Below are positions 12,743-24,381 of a stretch of 64,000 nucleotides of DNA, piece after piece. Origin of the DNA: Dactylellina haptotyla (taxonomy: Eukaryota; Ascomycota; Orbiliomycetes; Orbiliales; Orbiliaceae); contig CM062382.1 of NCBI GenBank assembly GCA_031310005.1, positions 1,798,001 to 1,862,000 of the forward strand, given 5' to 3'. Under the pieces are notes generated by a model. It saw nothing but the letters and a program-made list of their open reading frames with translations. It did no database searches and was not told the origin of the DNA. Within the stretch, counting starts at the first letter, position 1. Each line of letters begins with the position of its first letter. A program made the position numbers and the translations under genes.

Positions 12743-13251
12743 TTGCGGGGTAGCTGAAAGTTGAGCGTGCTGATGGGGGCACGAACTGCGTACGTATGGA
12801 ATTAAGGAGAATCGAAACAGGTTGAAGATGTGAAGAAGACCGACATCTCACGGTCCAAGCCGTATCAACTACATGACTGTAGCCGAACCAATTGGTACCA
12901 AGCCGCGCTTTTTCCCCGAGGATATAATTTGGCATCGAACGGGAATTGTTGATGGGGAAAGTTGGGCAGCAGGAAATATTCGGTTAGAAGCGCTTTCGTG
13001 GGCACAAAAACCATAGAGGGACTCCGAAAACCGGTGTGAGAGCGTACGTCTTGCCCTTAAATGCTAATCCGGAACCGGCATTCGTAGGTGAATGATGGCT
13101 AGGAACAAGGGATTCGGACCAGGGGGTTGGGTTCTAGCTAACTGAAATTAAGAAATGTAGGAGACACGAATGGATATAGGTGGCACATATATCCGCTAGC
13201 TATGAATGCGTATTGTCGTCTGCTTTGTTACTTTCAGAATATAACGGGAAT
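12743..13251. other. HIBADH promoter / RPC37 3' region
   Basis: No gene is recognised. It separates two minus-strand genes and should contain the dehydrogenase promoter and the RPC37 3' UTR. Confidence 0.5.
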
Positions 13252-14662
13252 CTACTTTACAATACGCCCATGTGTTCGATTTCCCTTCCCATTATCTACA
13301 TCAAGCGAGTTTATCTGGGAGCTGCACCATCTAAAATACTCTGCTTTTGTTAAGGCATTATTGAGAGGCACAGGTTGTTGTTTGTGCACGTTAGCAAACA
13401 TTTGCCATGCTTCATCGTCCTAGATAGGTCATATCGGTCAGTAAACATGAATATTTGGAAGATCGGAAATGATTTACATACATCTTGATCAATCCATTCG
13501 ATCTCTCGCCAAGGCTCATCCTCTTCCATTCTTATATCCTTCGATAACTGCTCAGCTGCTGTTAATGTCCTATTGTCACCAGATGCTGCCTTTACAGACA
13601 AGTTGACTGCTCGAGCTTCGACTGGCTTCGCAGGGTTAGGATTATTCATTTCTCGCATTGCTTTCTGGTTTGCTCGTTCTTGTTCTGTCATTATATCAAT
13701 ATGATGGAATTGTGGTCGTAACTGTAGCGACCCTTTCAGTTTAGTGAAGTGGAGTTCCCCTATCGTGTGATTAGCATTAATTGTACAATTACGAATAGCA
13801 AATCCGCATTGCAAATACCCTCTCCAAACAACCCAACAAAATAGTTCGCGTCAGGCTGCTGCAATTTGGCTCCCAGCGTTTGTCGGTTCAGAATTCTGTT
13901 TTTCCGCCTTGCTTCTTCGAAGTCTGGTAAGTTCTCCGGGGTAGGTACGGTGCTTTCATCTTCTCCATCATCGTCCTCCGCAGTCCTCCGCCTCTTTCTT
14001 CGGTCCGAAGGACCCTCCCCGCGCTCTGAGCCTCCATCGGCTGCCACGCCAGCTCGGAGTGACCTTTGTATTCGTGACTTATGGAGTACTTCTCCGTACA
14101 AGACACCTTTTTGTTCGTCGTAGTTGCGATCGACGTTGATCGGAATGTCAAGTTCTAGCACACCAGTGTTTACCTTCATCCTTGCCTCGGTTGGCGCGAA
14201 TCCTTCCTGGAGCGTATACGGCTGGGACTTATTTCGAACCGGGTACTGGAAAAGATACATCATATCTTCGAATGTATTGTTGATTATAATATTGTAGGAT
14301 TGGACTACAGGATCGTCGTCTGTTTCACTGTAGACGTCATCGTCCTCCGAATAAATGGCGATATCGTGATCTCCTTCTTGATGCTGATGAAGGGGAGTGG
14401 GGCTTGGAGGTTGCTGTTCTTGTGTCTTCTGTCCGGTGTCCGAGTCCGTATCCGAGTTGTCCTCGATGAACAGGGTTGTGCCTTTGTAACTGCTCGGTGC
14501 AGGTGCAGATGCACTTGGAGCGAGTGATGCTAATTCGTCGCCCTGAGGTTCTTCCTTTGGGGCTATGTCAGCTGGATCGGAAACAATAGCGGTGGTAGTA
14601 GCCGTTGGAACAGCTACCCTCCGCGGCTGCGGTTTCGGCTTTGGTTTCGGTTTCGGGGGCAT
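13252..14662 (-). CDS. RPC37: RNA polymerase III subunit RPC5 (Rpc37)
   Basis: Rpc37/RPC5 pairs with Rpc53 as a TFIIF-like module of RNA polymerase III, needed for termination and reinitiation (family knowledge). Exons in coding order: 13819-14662, 13482-13759, 13252-13419; 429 residues. The start is a Lys-Pro repeat (MPPKPKPKPKPQPRR), followed by an acidic, low-complexity region. The dimerisation-type beta module begins at DDPVVQSYNIII and MYLFQYPVRNK and runs to VLYGEVLH, then a KRRRTAEDDDGEDE linker. After intron 1 the family block GELHFTKLKGSLQLRPQF follows; the C-terminus ends at HGRIVK. Introns are phase 1 and phase 0 and both junctions restore conserved sequence. The unusually long charged linkers are typical of fungal orthologues. 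Confidence 0.88.
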
Positions 14663-17517
14663 TTTGCCAGTGTTGGTGGTTCGCCCTGGTGAATTGAAGA
14701 TTTTAAGTTGATTGTCGACAGTTTAATTTATATTTGGTGCACTTTGGCTGACTCAACACACTCGCTTTGAAAAGCAGCATTCCGCACTAGCCATTTTTGA
14801 TATTTCAGACGGGCGTGTGGACAATTATATTACGCTCAAGTCGGCAGTATTTACTTAATGGAACCACAACTATGAGGGAGCTACGGCAAGCCGGAAGTTT
14901 ACTACTTCGTTACTCTTAATCCGTTCCCTCCATATCTGACTAAGAACATTCATGGATTCAAAATCAACGTTGTAATTAACGCTTCGTCGACGTTTACCAC
15001 AGTATAGCATAGCAGACTGGCTGTAGAAGCACCCCAAGTTCCGTTCTCCCCAATCTCGCGCGACTAGGCCTGTTACTAAAATAATGATGCATGGGGGATC
15101 TAGCCATGTCGTGGCATCAAATCTATGACGGCGACAGACATTTGGATTCCTCTAAAAGCAGTGTACGTGAACCAATATCCCGTGGCGCGACAGGATTGCA
15201 TTATTCCTCGGGAAATGCTAGGGGACAAGCGTCACTTCAGATGTCCGGAAATTTAAAATTCTCCCGACAGAACTTCTTTAGCTTGCGGGGAGTGTATGGC
15301 AGGGGACGTAGCCCTCGTACTCGGTGGCATTGATTGGAGATTTTGATCACGGGTCTATGTCTAGACGGTGGCTCCTAGCTCCTAAATCCACAAGCGAGGT
15401 GATACGTCGGCGTCGAAACACCCGTTCCTACATTTGGAGCATGAACTGTCGTCGTGCGGGTAGTGAACGTCGTAATTGTTGTTTTCATTTCCTTCCGAGT
15501 AAGGACCATGAAGGGGAATGTTAGTGCTCCTAGAGGTGTGACTTCCACAACCTCTAGATCTAGTTTGTCAGACGCGCGCAATATTGATTGGCGCGTTACT
15601 CAATGGGAATAATAGTTTTCGCAAAGGATATTGAAAAGAAGGCGAGAAACGAGTAGAAGCTTAAACCAAGAGGCAAGCATGGCTAGTTTTCACTCAGAAA
15701 CCCCTGCGCACTAGCAAGACGAGGAACGAGGGAAGCTTAATCTACACCCCGGACATAACTATAACATTGCGCACAAGCGGCGGGCTGTGACTCCCCAAAC
15801 GTATTAAGACGCCGCGCGCGAACACCTTAATTTATGTTCCGAAACGTTGTTCGATTGGAGCGCTAAGCGTTTGCATCCGTTTGGCAGGGTCTGAGGCTTG
15901 GATCTCATGACTCCCGTTTGAGTTTGAATTCTGCGGGGTTAATTTCAAATATTTCACATTTGCCTGTTATAATCAGCGAATGGTGGTCATCGCCCGCACT
16001 GGCAGACGAATGCGAGGTTTGTTCTCTAGCCACAGAAGCCAATTTTTCGCAAATTGAATTTCCGCGACGGTAGTACTCAGCCTTTATTACGGATATCTTT
16101 CGTGAAACATATTAGAAAGAATATTACAAAAATAATAAATGCAATGACGTTGTAATATAGCATCAAGTGTTTTCAATTAGCTCTTGTCAGCGCGAAACTT
16201 TGCAAGCTTTGTAAAGAGACACCCTGTGAGAGTATATAGTGATGCTGATGCATATGGTGTCGACGTGTTGTAATTGTGGTATTTCTTGTCAGAAAGAGCG
16301 TGGTTATCTCATTCACGGCGCAGCTGGCGTGCACGTATGTGCTTGACACCCTGACTTATCAGTTGGCCGATGTTGGGCAGTCGGTACGGACGCATCTGAA
16401 TGCAAAATTAGATATACGCTTATACATCTACATCCCTACATCTTCGGCGGTTCATTTCATTCTCAATGGAAGCTGGTGTGCCAAATATTGCAAATTGATT
16501 TTGCTTTTCTTTCTTCTTTCAATTTTCTTTCTTTCTTGTGATCACCTGTGCACTGTGATGGCAGTGCGGGTCGCGGGATCGCATGTCGATAGTTGAGCGT
16601 CTTGGCTTGGTCTAGGCCTGTGACGAAAGTACAATGGCTTATCGCTCTATAGATACTTGTATACAGATGCTATAATTATATAAATGTTGAGTTTTTTAAT
16701 AAAAGATCCTGTGCAATTTTATCTAACCAATTATAACCTGCAACCGAGTATCCTTGTGGACATGCAGGCAATATAAAGAGCGAAGGTGCTACTTCCAACT
16801 TCCGAGGCTTTCTTGATTTTAGCCTGTATTCCGATTTCAGGTTTACTAAACATTTAAATAAACCTTTTTTATTGGAGTCAAAAATAGGAAAGCTCGATCT
16901 ACAATAGTTTTTGCACATCTCATCGCACTCGAGCTAATAGAAACCAAGCCTATTGAGACTTATATATATCAATCTCTTTCGGCTGATCTGACTGGCTTGG
17001 GGCTAGGAAGCTCGATATACATATGCACACCGAGGTACCCGACAAGGATCTAACGGTGTCCCCCCATACGTAGTAGACTACTCCTACTTGAGAAATACTT
17101 AGAAGATTTGATACTTGAGATTCACGGGCGCAGTCAATATACCAGTGTTCCAATAACGGCGACTCCGAGTCGATCCTAGCCCTGGGTTATATTTGGTTTT
17201 TGCGCAATCAGATATGATTATTTTGTATGCTTATGCAGTGCAAACCCTTCACCTACAGCATAGCAATAGCCGCTAATAGTCCCGTTATGGGGGTGTGCCT
17301 CCTACATCAATTTTTGAAAAGTGAACCATAAAATGGACACTTCGGCCCTCAAGAGAAAATCGATTTCCCCAATATTCAGCAGAATTCAGCAGTAACTTTA
17401 CAGCCACCAACGTCGACAAATTTACCAACTCCTTTGGTAATTAGTTTGGAACAAAATCGTTCTAATTTCAACCCTGATTCCGGGTATTATATTTGATACC
17501 CCCCCCCTCAGAGCAAT
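14663..17517. other. Gene-poor stretch upstream of the terpene synthase
   Basis: About 2.85 kb without any open frame that resembles a protein; the longest is about 100 codons and unconvincing. The first few hundred bases must contain the RPC37 promoter and the last few hundred the terpene synthase promoter. Several AT-rich patches lie near 16080-16170 and 16670-16900. No terminal repeats, transposase fragments or RNA genes are recognised. It may be decayed accessory DNA; I cannot show that. Confidence 0.5.
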
Positions 17518-18811
17518 ATGCGTCCACTTGGTTCTCATGATTATGTCCAAAGCCTCAAAGGACAAACTCTTCGTTTCCCCGATATAGATGGGTTGTTCAA
17601 ACACTGGCCCACGGGGTTCAGCCCCCACTATGAGGTGCTTAGACAAGTCCAAGATGCTGAACTATACAAGTAAGTTAATGGGTAGGCCTACGTAGGTCAA
17701 TTGCCACTATTCTGCGAAGAGATGCTAAGCTATAGCTGTAGGTTACTCGGGCCAGGTAAACGATATGAAGCTCTTCTTGCTGCTGATTGTGCCTTCCATT
17801 CCGCATCATGGTGGCCGAACGCGACATTTGACTCTCTTCGCGTAGTATCTGCACTTGTAGCCTTTGTACGTGTCCATGTTCCTGGTAGACATTCGGTGTT
17901 TCACTTTACTTGGCTTCTAGAATTCTAACTTCTACCAATCACTTAGTTGTATATTTGGGATAATGAAATAGACAGCCCGGAGTTCAGTAACATCAGCTCG
18001 GACCTAGACGCTGGCGAGGGGTTCAGAGAGAGAACTATTGAGCACATGCGGAAGTATCTTGCTGAAGAACTTCCTGAGAGAGGGGTCCGCTCCGAGCAGG
18101 TTGAGATGGCGATTGCAAGTTTCAATCCAGTTGGGGAAGCGGCGGGGTTTAGACTCTCTAGGCTTCAAAGGAAGTTGTTCCTTGAAGAAAACATTCGATT
18201 CGTACGTGCAACTGGAGACGAGCAACGCGTGGAGTTGGGTGGCAAGGCTCCATCTATCGATGATTATATGCAGATACGTATGGGTACAAGTGGAGTTGCA
18301 GCTCTGTCAGCACTTACAGAGTACGTATATCGTTCTGCATTGGAAATAAGTATATTGGCTACTCTAAAATCCCTGAAGCTTATATGACCGTTGGAATCTT
18401 AGGTATATGATGCAGGTTGACCTGGGCGATGAGATTCGAAATGACCCGAACATTCAATCGATATACAAAGAGAATAATAGTATTATCTCGCTCGTTAACG
18501 ACATATTTTCATTGAGGAAGGAGCTCGCATTTCCGTTCTACTGTAACGCTGTGGCGGTTCTATACCACAAGCACCAGAGTCTTCAAACTGCCGTGGATGA
18601 AACTTATCGTCTTGTTGCTACAAGTGTTTTGAACTTGGAGGCTGCCGCGGAAAGATTGTTCCAAAAGTACCCAGATCGCCGGAACGACTTGGAAGGCTTC
18701 GTATATGCGGCCAAGACGATGTGCACAGGGAATATAACATGGAGTCGAGTGACGAGACGATACAAGCTGGGCATTGATAGATTCGACGGGACTACAAGTA
18801 TCACTCTTTAG
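17518..18811 (+). CDS. Type I terpene cyclase (probable sesquiterpene synthase)
   Basis: Predicted to ionise a prenyl diphosphate (most likely farnesyl diphosphate) with Mg2+ and cyclise it; cytosolic secondary-metabolism enzyme. Exons: 17518-17669, 17742-17865, 17947-18320, 18403-18811; 352 residues, normal for fungal sesquiterpene cyclases. Seen: aspartate-rich motif D97-N-E-I-D101 in LYIWDNEIDS; the NSE triad N249, S253, E257 in NDIFSLRKE; arginine-bearing region QIRMGTSG between them; the C-terminal W-x5-RY element in WSRVTRRY. The N-terminus RFPDIDGLFKHWP fits the family. Its second aspartate position is Asn rather than Asp. No cytochrome P450, transporter or regulator of the usual cluster type lies beside it; the next gene is the helicase Dbp7. 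The start ATG is the first in frame after a C-rich tract and could move if an upstream exon exists. Product chemistry cannot be read from sequence. Confidence 0.9.
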
Positions 18812-19234
18812 GTTGGGCTCTTACCTGGTGCTAGCAGGGTCGCATGTTTGTAATTGGTTTTCATCGTGTTTGGCGATAATTTGCGAACGTCTGGCCGGAG
18901 ACCTGCTAAGGCTCTAGTTCTATCTTATCGATTTTCCAGTAAAGGAGTGATGCTTCCTCAAGTACTGTGCATTCGTATCGTACATGTGTATTGTGATGTC
19001 GTGTTGCTGCGTTGTTCGTGTTGTTCGTGTTGGTGTTCGCCAGCCATATAAATTTGCGTCGTCGCAGAAATTGAAATTAAATATTAAAAATATTCTATTT
19101 CGGTCAAAAACACTGCCTCCACCCTTCGATCACAACCATAAAAACCATATCCATATACGAGAGAATACACGGTCGAGTGCGCATTAGATACTCCTCGGGT
19201 GGGATCATCTGTCTTAAAAACCTCACAGCAGTCA
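18812..19234. other. Terpene synthase 3' region / DBP7 promoter
   Basis: No gene is recognised. It is AT-rich towards the DBP7 start. Confidence 0.5.
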
Positions 19235-21622
19235 ATGGCAGAACCTGATCTGCTGGTCAATTTTGACCTTACCCCAGCCAACAATGCTTTTGCTGCATCT
19301 TCAATCAATGGTATCCGAGGCGGGAGGTGGAAGGACCGGTTCAGAGCAAAGAAGAGATTGCAGAATAAACGCGGCCAGCCTAACCGTGTCAGATTGCGAG
19401 AGCGGTCAAAGGATGCAGGAGCGCATTCGAGAGACGATACAAACCACGATTTGTCAAGAGCAGAAATAGAGAGCGGCCCCGGGCATCAAATTCGAGCAGG
19501 AAAAAACTCTCAAAATGGCCCGAGGTCGAATCATGAACAACCTGTCATCTCATCTATCTTCAGTTCGAACCCGTTGCCGTTGGCGAAGCCAGAACATGCC
19601 GATACCCGGAGCGCCGCTCCTATCACACCAACCAACGCCCCGCTTGAAGATGGATCTGTATTCTCTACTATGGGACTTGCGCCTACGCTTGCGTCGCATC
19701 TTGTGAACAACATGGACATCAAAACTCCAACCTCGATCCAACAATCCGCTGTCCCTCAGCTCATTTCCTCGGATTCTGATGCCTTCATCCAAGCTGAAAC
19801 TGGATCTGGCAAAACACTGACATATCTACTGCCTATCGTTCACCGCATCTTTGCTGCAACCCTCAGTGGGAATAAACTCCATCGTGACTCGGGTTGCTTC
19901 GCCATAATCCTCGCACCCACCAGAGAGCTAGGAAGGCAGATACACACGGTTTTGATGCAACTCTTGTCGCACCCAGCTCTTCACTGGTTGGTTCCAATAT
20001 TGATTCTTGGCGGCGAAAAGAAGAAATCCGAGAAGGCGAGGATAAGGAAAGGTGGGAACATTCTTGTTGCCACTCCAGGACGCCTCGCCGACCATCTGAT
20101 AAACACGACCTCGTTGGACGTCGGTTTTGTTAAATGGCTGGTTCTCGATGAGGGAGATAGACTCATGGAACTTGGTTTTGAAGAAACCCTACAGCAGATC
20201 CTTACGGCCTTGAACGATAGGGCGCATGCTCAATTGACCAACAACTCCTCGGCGGCTCAACTTGGTCTTCCAGAAAGACGAATTACTATCCTGTGTTCAG
20301 CAACCATGAGGCCGAGTGTTCAGAAACTGGGAGATATGTCGCTAAGTGACGCTTTATACCTTAAGGGTAACCAAAAGTTGGAGACGGGGCAGAACGATTC
20401 GTCGAAAGGATTTCAAGCACCTGCTCAGCTCAAACAGGCGTACATAGTCTCACCCGCGAAATTGAGGCTTGTTTCGTTGGCAAGCATTCTCCGAAGAGCA
20501 TTTATACGTAGAAAAGAACAAATGAAAGTCATCGTGTTCTTTTCCTGTGCAGATTCTGTTGATTTTCATTATGAAACATTTGGGGGTACAGCTAACCAAG
20601 GGGGCGACCAAGAGGGAAAGGATTCATCTCCAAGTGAAGATCAAGATGGAGAGGCAGACGAGGAGGAAGATGATGAAGAAAGTGGAAAAGACAAAACTAT
20701 TGCGGAGAAGAATCAAAAACGGCCCAGTGTAGCAGCAAAATCAAAAGCACCCTTAATCGACGATGCCGTTGCATTGTTCAAACTCCACGGCAGTTTGGCT
20801 CAGCACATTCGAACGGCGACTCTCAATGAGTTCTTTCATGAGAAGGATGGAGCAGTGTTATTCTGCACAGATGTAGCATCTCGCGGTTTGGATCTGCCAA
20901 ACGTAGATTTAGTGGTGCAGTACGATCCTCCGTATAGTAAAGAAGACTACATTCATCGAATCGGAAGAACAGCTCGTGCAGGTCGAGACGGAAGGGCTCT
21001 GTTGTTTCTATTACCAGGATGCGAGGAAGGGTATCCTGAACAAGCACTGAAGGAACAAAATCTGTCTAGGAGGCTGGCAGATGAGGTACTCAAAAAAGGG
21101 TTTGGAAGCACGCCGGTACCGAAAGCATTAAACTCGAAAATCGCCGATCACGCTTGGAAGAAAGATTTTATTCCCAAAAGTTCGGGGGAGAGGTGGGAAC
21201 AAGAAGCCATAGAATTTCATCTGGATGTTGAAAGAAGGGTTTTAGCATCAACTGAATTCTCGAATCTTGCTAAAAAGGCGTTTCAGAGCCACATTCGGGC
21301 GTATGCCACCCACGTCGCGGCGGAGAGAGGGATATTCGACATCAAGCAGTTGCATCTCGGTCACATAGCGAAGAGTTTCGGGTTGCGTGAGCGTCCTGGG
21401 GACATTAAAGTACCGGCTCGGAGCAAAGTTGGTACTGGGGTGGTTGCTCCAGTGGCTTCGAACCGAGGAACGAACAAACGCAAGCTGGACACCTACAACA
21501 CCAACGGGGAAGGTGATGCGCAACAAGCACAGGATGAAGAAGAATTGCGAAAAGCCGCGCAGATGATGAGAAAGAAGATGAGGGAGCATATGGATGCTGC
21601 GTCCGAGTTCAATATTGGTTAA
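19235..21622 (+). CDS. DBP7: ATP-dependent RNA helicase Dbp7 (DDX31 family)
   Basis: Nucleolar DEAD-box helicase for 60S ribosomal subunit assembly (family knowledge). Single exon, 795 residues from the ATG opening MAEPDLLVNFDL; an open frame extends 12 codons further upstream but lacks an ATG. Seen: basic N-terminus KDRFRAKKRLQNKRG; the upstream aromatic/Q-motif region around KTPTSIQQSAVPQL; Walker A AETGSGKT near residue 188; PTRELGRQI; TPGRL; the Dbp7-type DEAD variant LDEGDRLMELGFEE near 304; SAT near 355; an acidic insert (DEEEDDEESGKD) before domain 2, characteristic of the family; CTDVASRGLDLP; and motif VI HRIGRTARAGRDG near 572. A Lys-rich tail ends RKKMREHMDAASEFNIG. Its stop lies only 46 bases from the stop of the convergent ASA1 gene. 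Confidence 0.96.
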   Translation: MAEPDLLVNFDLTPANNAFAASSINGIRGGRWKDRFRAKKRLQNKRGQPNRVRLRERSKDAGAHSRDDTNHDLSRAEIESGPGHQIRAGKNSQNGPRSNHEQPVISSIFSSNPLPLAKPEHADTRSAAPITPTNAPLEDGSVFSTMGLAPTLASHLVNNMDIKTPTSIQQSAVPQLISSDSDAFIQAETGSGKTLTYLLPIVHRIFAATLSGNKLHRDSGCFAIILAPTRELGRQIHTVLMQLLSHPALHWLVPILILGGEKKKSEKARIRKGGNILVATPGRLADHLINTTSLDVGFVKWLVLDEGDRLMELGFEETLQQILTALNDRAHAQLTNNSSAAQLGLPERRITILCSATMRPSVQKLGDMSLSDALYLKGNQKLETGQNDSSKGFQAPAQLKQAYIVSPAKLRLVSLASILRRAFIRRKEQMKVIVFFSCADSVDFHYETFGGTANQGGDQEGKDSSPSEDQDGEADEEEDDEESGKDKTIAEKNQKRPSVAAKSKAPLIDDAVALFKLHGSLAQHIRTATLNEFFHEKDGAVLFCTDVASRGLDLPNVDLVVQYDPPYSKEDYIHRIGRTARAGRDGRALLFLLPGCEEGYPEQALKEQNLSRRLADEVLKKGFGSTPVPKALNSKIADHAWKKDFIPKSSGERWEQEAIEFHLDVERRVLASTEFSNLAKKAFQSHIRAYATHVAAERGIFDIKQLHLGHIAKSFGLRERPGDIKVPARSKVGTGVVAPVASNRGTNKRKLDTYNTNGEGDAQQAQDEEELRKAAQMMRKKMREHMDAASEFNIG

Positions 21623-21668
21623 GATATGTCCGCTTATGATTACTGGGGCAGCGAGAGTGGCGGCAGGT

Positions 21669-23080
21669 TCAGAAGACTTCCCACAACGATATTCGCCCAT
21701 CTTTAGAGCCTGCCGCTAAAATATGTGCTGTTTTGGTGTTTTGCTCCCTACTTTGGGCGACGGTGATAATGGTGTCGTTCTGTGGTGTTATTTCATTGCC
21801 AATTGCTAACCCGTTTGCGCGATCAAAAATGTGGGCGAATGTCACGGTGTAACAGCCTTCTTTGTGCCACTTCAACACTGCTACCTCTTCCATGCTCTTG
21901 GTAGAGTAAATACGGATCCGCGAGTCCCATCCCGCGGTCGCTAGGATTTTCCCATCTGAACGAAGGACAAGGCCTTGCTGGCCGGCGTGATGAGTGTTGA
22001 CGGATTGTGGGGAAGAGTTTGGGGTGGTATCGTGCGAAACTTGATGTTTAGCTAGCATTGAGTCCGCAGAGGATGTATAAAAGGAAAAATCGCCGGAACC
22101 TTGAGAAGAGATGTCATAGTCGAGGGATAGGACTGGCTGGCTGTGTGGTTTGGAAGAGTATGTTGTTGACCAGGTGTTGGCGGAAGGGTTTAGTGTAAAT
22201 ACAACGGCGTGGCCACTTTCATAGCCTGCGAGCAGGGTGAGGGTCGAGTTTAGGTAAAAGAGTTTAAGGGCCATAGGCATTCCTGGGGAAACGTTTCGTC
22301 AGCTACGGTTTAGCTGAAATTAATCATCGGAATATATCGTAATTTAAGCAATTTCAGTGTACCTGTCTTGAAGTCCAAACTACGGCCAATTGCGACGTGC
22401 TTCCTCTCTTCAGAGGGTATCTGGTATATGTCGACCTAGGGAGTATCTATCTTAGCAAAGACCGAGAAGAAGGAGAGGAGGAGGAGGGAAAAGTTATGGT
22501 TGTATGTTTATCGATACTTACGGTGTTGGTATCGCGGGAACTTGGGACAGCAAGCAAGAGGGAACTTGAGCTGTTGGTAGGAGATGACTCCAGGCACATG
22601 GAAAATGCACAGAAATTCAGTGCATTTACGTCAAGCGAATGAAGCATCCAAGGCCGTCTTGGGAGCTGCGAGGGGGGAGAGGAAGAAGAAGCTGAGAGGG
22701 AGGCGGGGAGCTGGGAGTCGAACCCTGCCTCATCTTCGGGTCGGACCTGCCAGACATATATTTTGTGGTCTCTTCCATGGCTGCTCGGGTATCAATCGCT
22801 GAATATTAGAGATATAAAATACACACACAGAGAGAGAAATCGAAAGAATCGGAAATACTAACGTGATGATGTTCTGGTCGTCCCAGGTGGTGGCGGCGAG
22901 GATGGGGCCCTGGTGCGCTTTCCAGACGGCGACGGGCCGTCTGATGGGGACGTTCCAGAGGACGAGCCAGCCCTCGGCGTCGGCGGATATCAACCGCGAG
23001 TTGGAGCGGTAGAAGTGCAGGGCGTGGACGGGCGAGGCGTGGCCGCGGATAACGTAGACGGGCTGCGGCGGGGCCTCCAT
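21669..23080 (-). CDS. ASA1: ASTRA-associated WD40 protein Asa1
   Basis: Asa1 is a WD40 subunit of the ASTRA complex (Tra1, Tel2-Tti1-Tti2, Rvb1/2) linked to assembly of PIKK-containing chromatin complexes (family knowledge). Exons in coding order: 22863-23080, 22522-22780, 22363-22435, 21669-22282; 387 residues, all phases close. Seen: first blade VYVIRGHASPVHALHF with LISADAEGWLVLWNVP, second blade with HGRDHKIYVWQVRPED, later blades around LTLLAGYESGHAVVF, ILATAGWDSRIRIYSTKS and the terminal LAAGSKDGRISLWEVF. The start is the ATG before EAPPQPVYV; the longer open frame begins with a non-ATG codon. A poly-Ser stretch lies in the central part. It is convergent with DBP7, so their 3' UTRs probably overlap. 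Confidence 0.9.
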
Positions 23081-24381
23081 CGAGCGGGTTCTAAGAATGG
23101 GATACACCTATAGCGACAGCGGATATATATGTGTACGAATATATATATTTATATGCTTATACATGATGTATTATAGATAGAGTAAGGATATATCATGCAG
23201 TGAGGGAGGATTAGAAACGGTCAGACGTGCTTTTGGAGCTGCTGGCGTTTTGTTTCAGCTCAGCCGAGCCGACCGAGCAGAAAAGTGAAAAGGCGTCGAG
23301 ACGTCGGAAACGTTTCATGTCGCAGCGGGCAGCGGGCACCGGCCTGGACGAGGCTTGCGATCTCGATGAGTGAGAGCTGACACATCTCGTCCGCCTCTCC
23401 TTTCTCTCGCTCTTCTTCTTCTTCTTCTTCTTCTTGTTCTTCTTGTTCTCTTTTTATCCTGTGGGTTTCCCTCTTTCCCTCCTTCTCCCTCGCATTCTCG
23501 CACGCTCGCACTCGCACTCGCACCGCCGTGCTCTATCCATCTCGCCGTTGCCATCGATCGCGCTACAGCGACCACAACGACATCCGCAACACGCAACACG
23601 GAACCTTCAACCTGTCTCACCGCCAACGTCGTCCGCAACTAACGTTAGCAGGTCTGTCTCTCCCTCCCTCGTCCCCCATCTTTCAACGATACACTCGTCC
23701 TTCCTCCCAAGCGGTCTGTGTTCTAGCCGCTGACTCTGCTCAGAATACCCTCCCGACCGTCGACGCGGGCTAGTCTCGTTTCTTTTTAGCTTGTTCTTTC
23801 GTATCATTCCCTCCTGGGGTGCCACCAGGGTCGTTCGGTGCTGGGCCCAGAAGCACTCGGCTCCGCTTGCCTCCACGTCCCCCCCAATCCATCGCCATCT
23901 CGAACCTGGCGCCTCGTCCCCACCTGCGACTCCATCCTCCCCGTCCATTTCCCTCCGAGATCCGACGCCCAATTCGGACTTGACCTTTTTCCTTGACTGC
24001 ATTATTCCTCCCCGTCGACTCTTTCCTTTTGGCCGGCTCCATTGGCAAAAGCAACAGAATCTCATCGACACCTCCTTCTTACCCTTTTTTTGTAGTGGCA
24101 TCCACTCGTACACGTACCGACCTCCGAAATTGTAAAAACTCCTCAGCCCGGTGGTTGCATTAGCCGCAAGTTCGATTATCTACACGTGAAGACAAGCGCT
24201 CGGTTCACAATAACTAAATTTTGGCAGTGGAATCCCAACTTTGTGATTCCCGCGTTATTGGCATCGCCCTTCAGGCGGAAACTCACACGCACACATATAT
24301 ATACACGCAAACACACACTCTCTCACATATACGGATCGCCCTCTTTGCATATCATAGAAAATATTATTTCCCTCAGGCGGG
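23081..24381. other. Shared upstream region of ASA1 and the Zn(II)2Cys6 gene
   Basis: A divergent intergenic region of 1.3 kb, strongly pyrimidine-rich on the plus strand, with a TTC-type microsatellite near 23411-23445 and dinucleotide-like CA/TA runs near 24286-24330. The open frames in both strands here follow the low-complexity sequence and are not supported as genes. It probably carries both promoters and the long 5' leader of the regulator. Confidence 0.55.
23411..23445. repeat. TTC trinucleotide microsatellite
   Basis: About eight TTC units followed by two TTG-interrupted copies, in the divergent promoter region. Confidence 0.8.

Noticed and set aside
14663-17517. Possible transposon remnant
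   Set aside because: I looked for inverted or direct terminal repeats, target duplications and transposase or reverse transcriptase motifs and saw none.
19199-19234. Upstream extension of the DBP7 frame by 12 codons
   Set aside because: It has no ATG; the extension opens with GTG. The ATG at 19235 gives a family-like N-terminus.
22700-22730. GGTTCGACTCC on the minus strand, matching a tRNA B box
   Set aside because: It lies in the ASA1 coding exon (reading GFDSQ), and no A box or acceptor stem can be formed around it.
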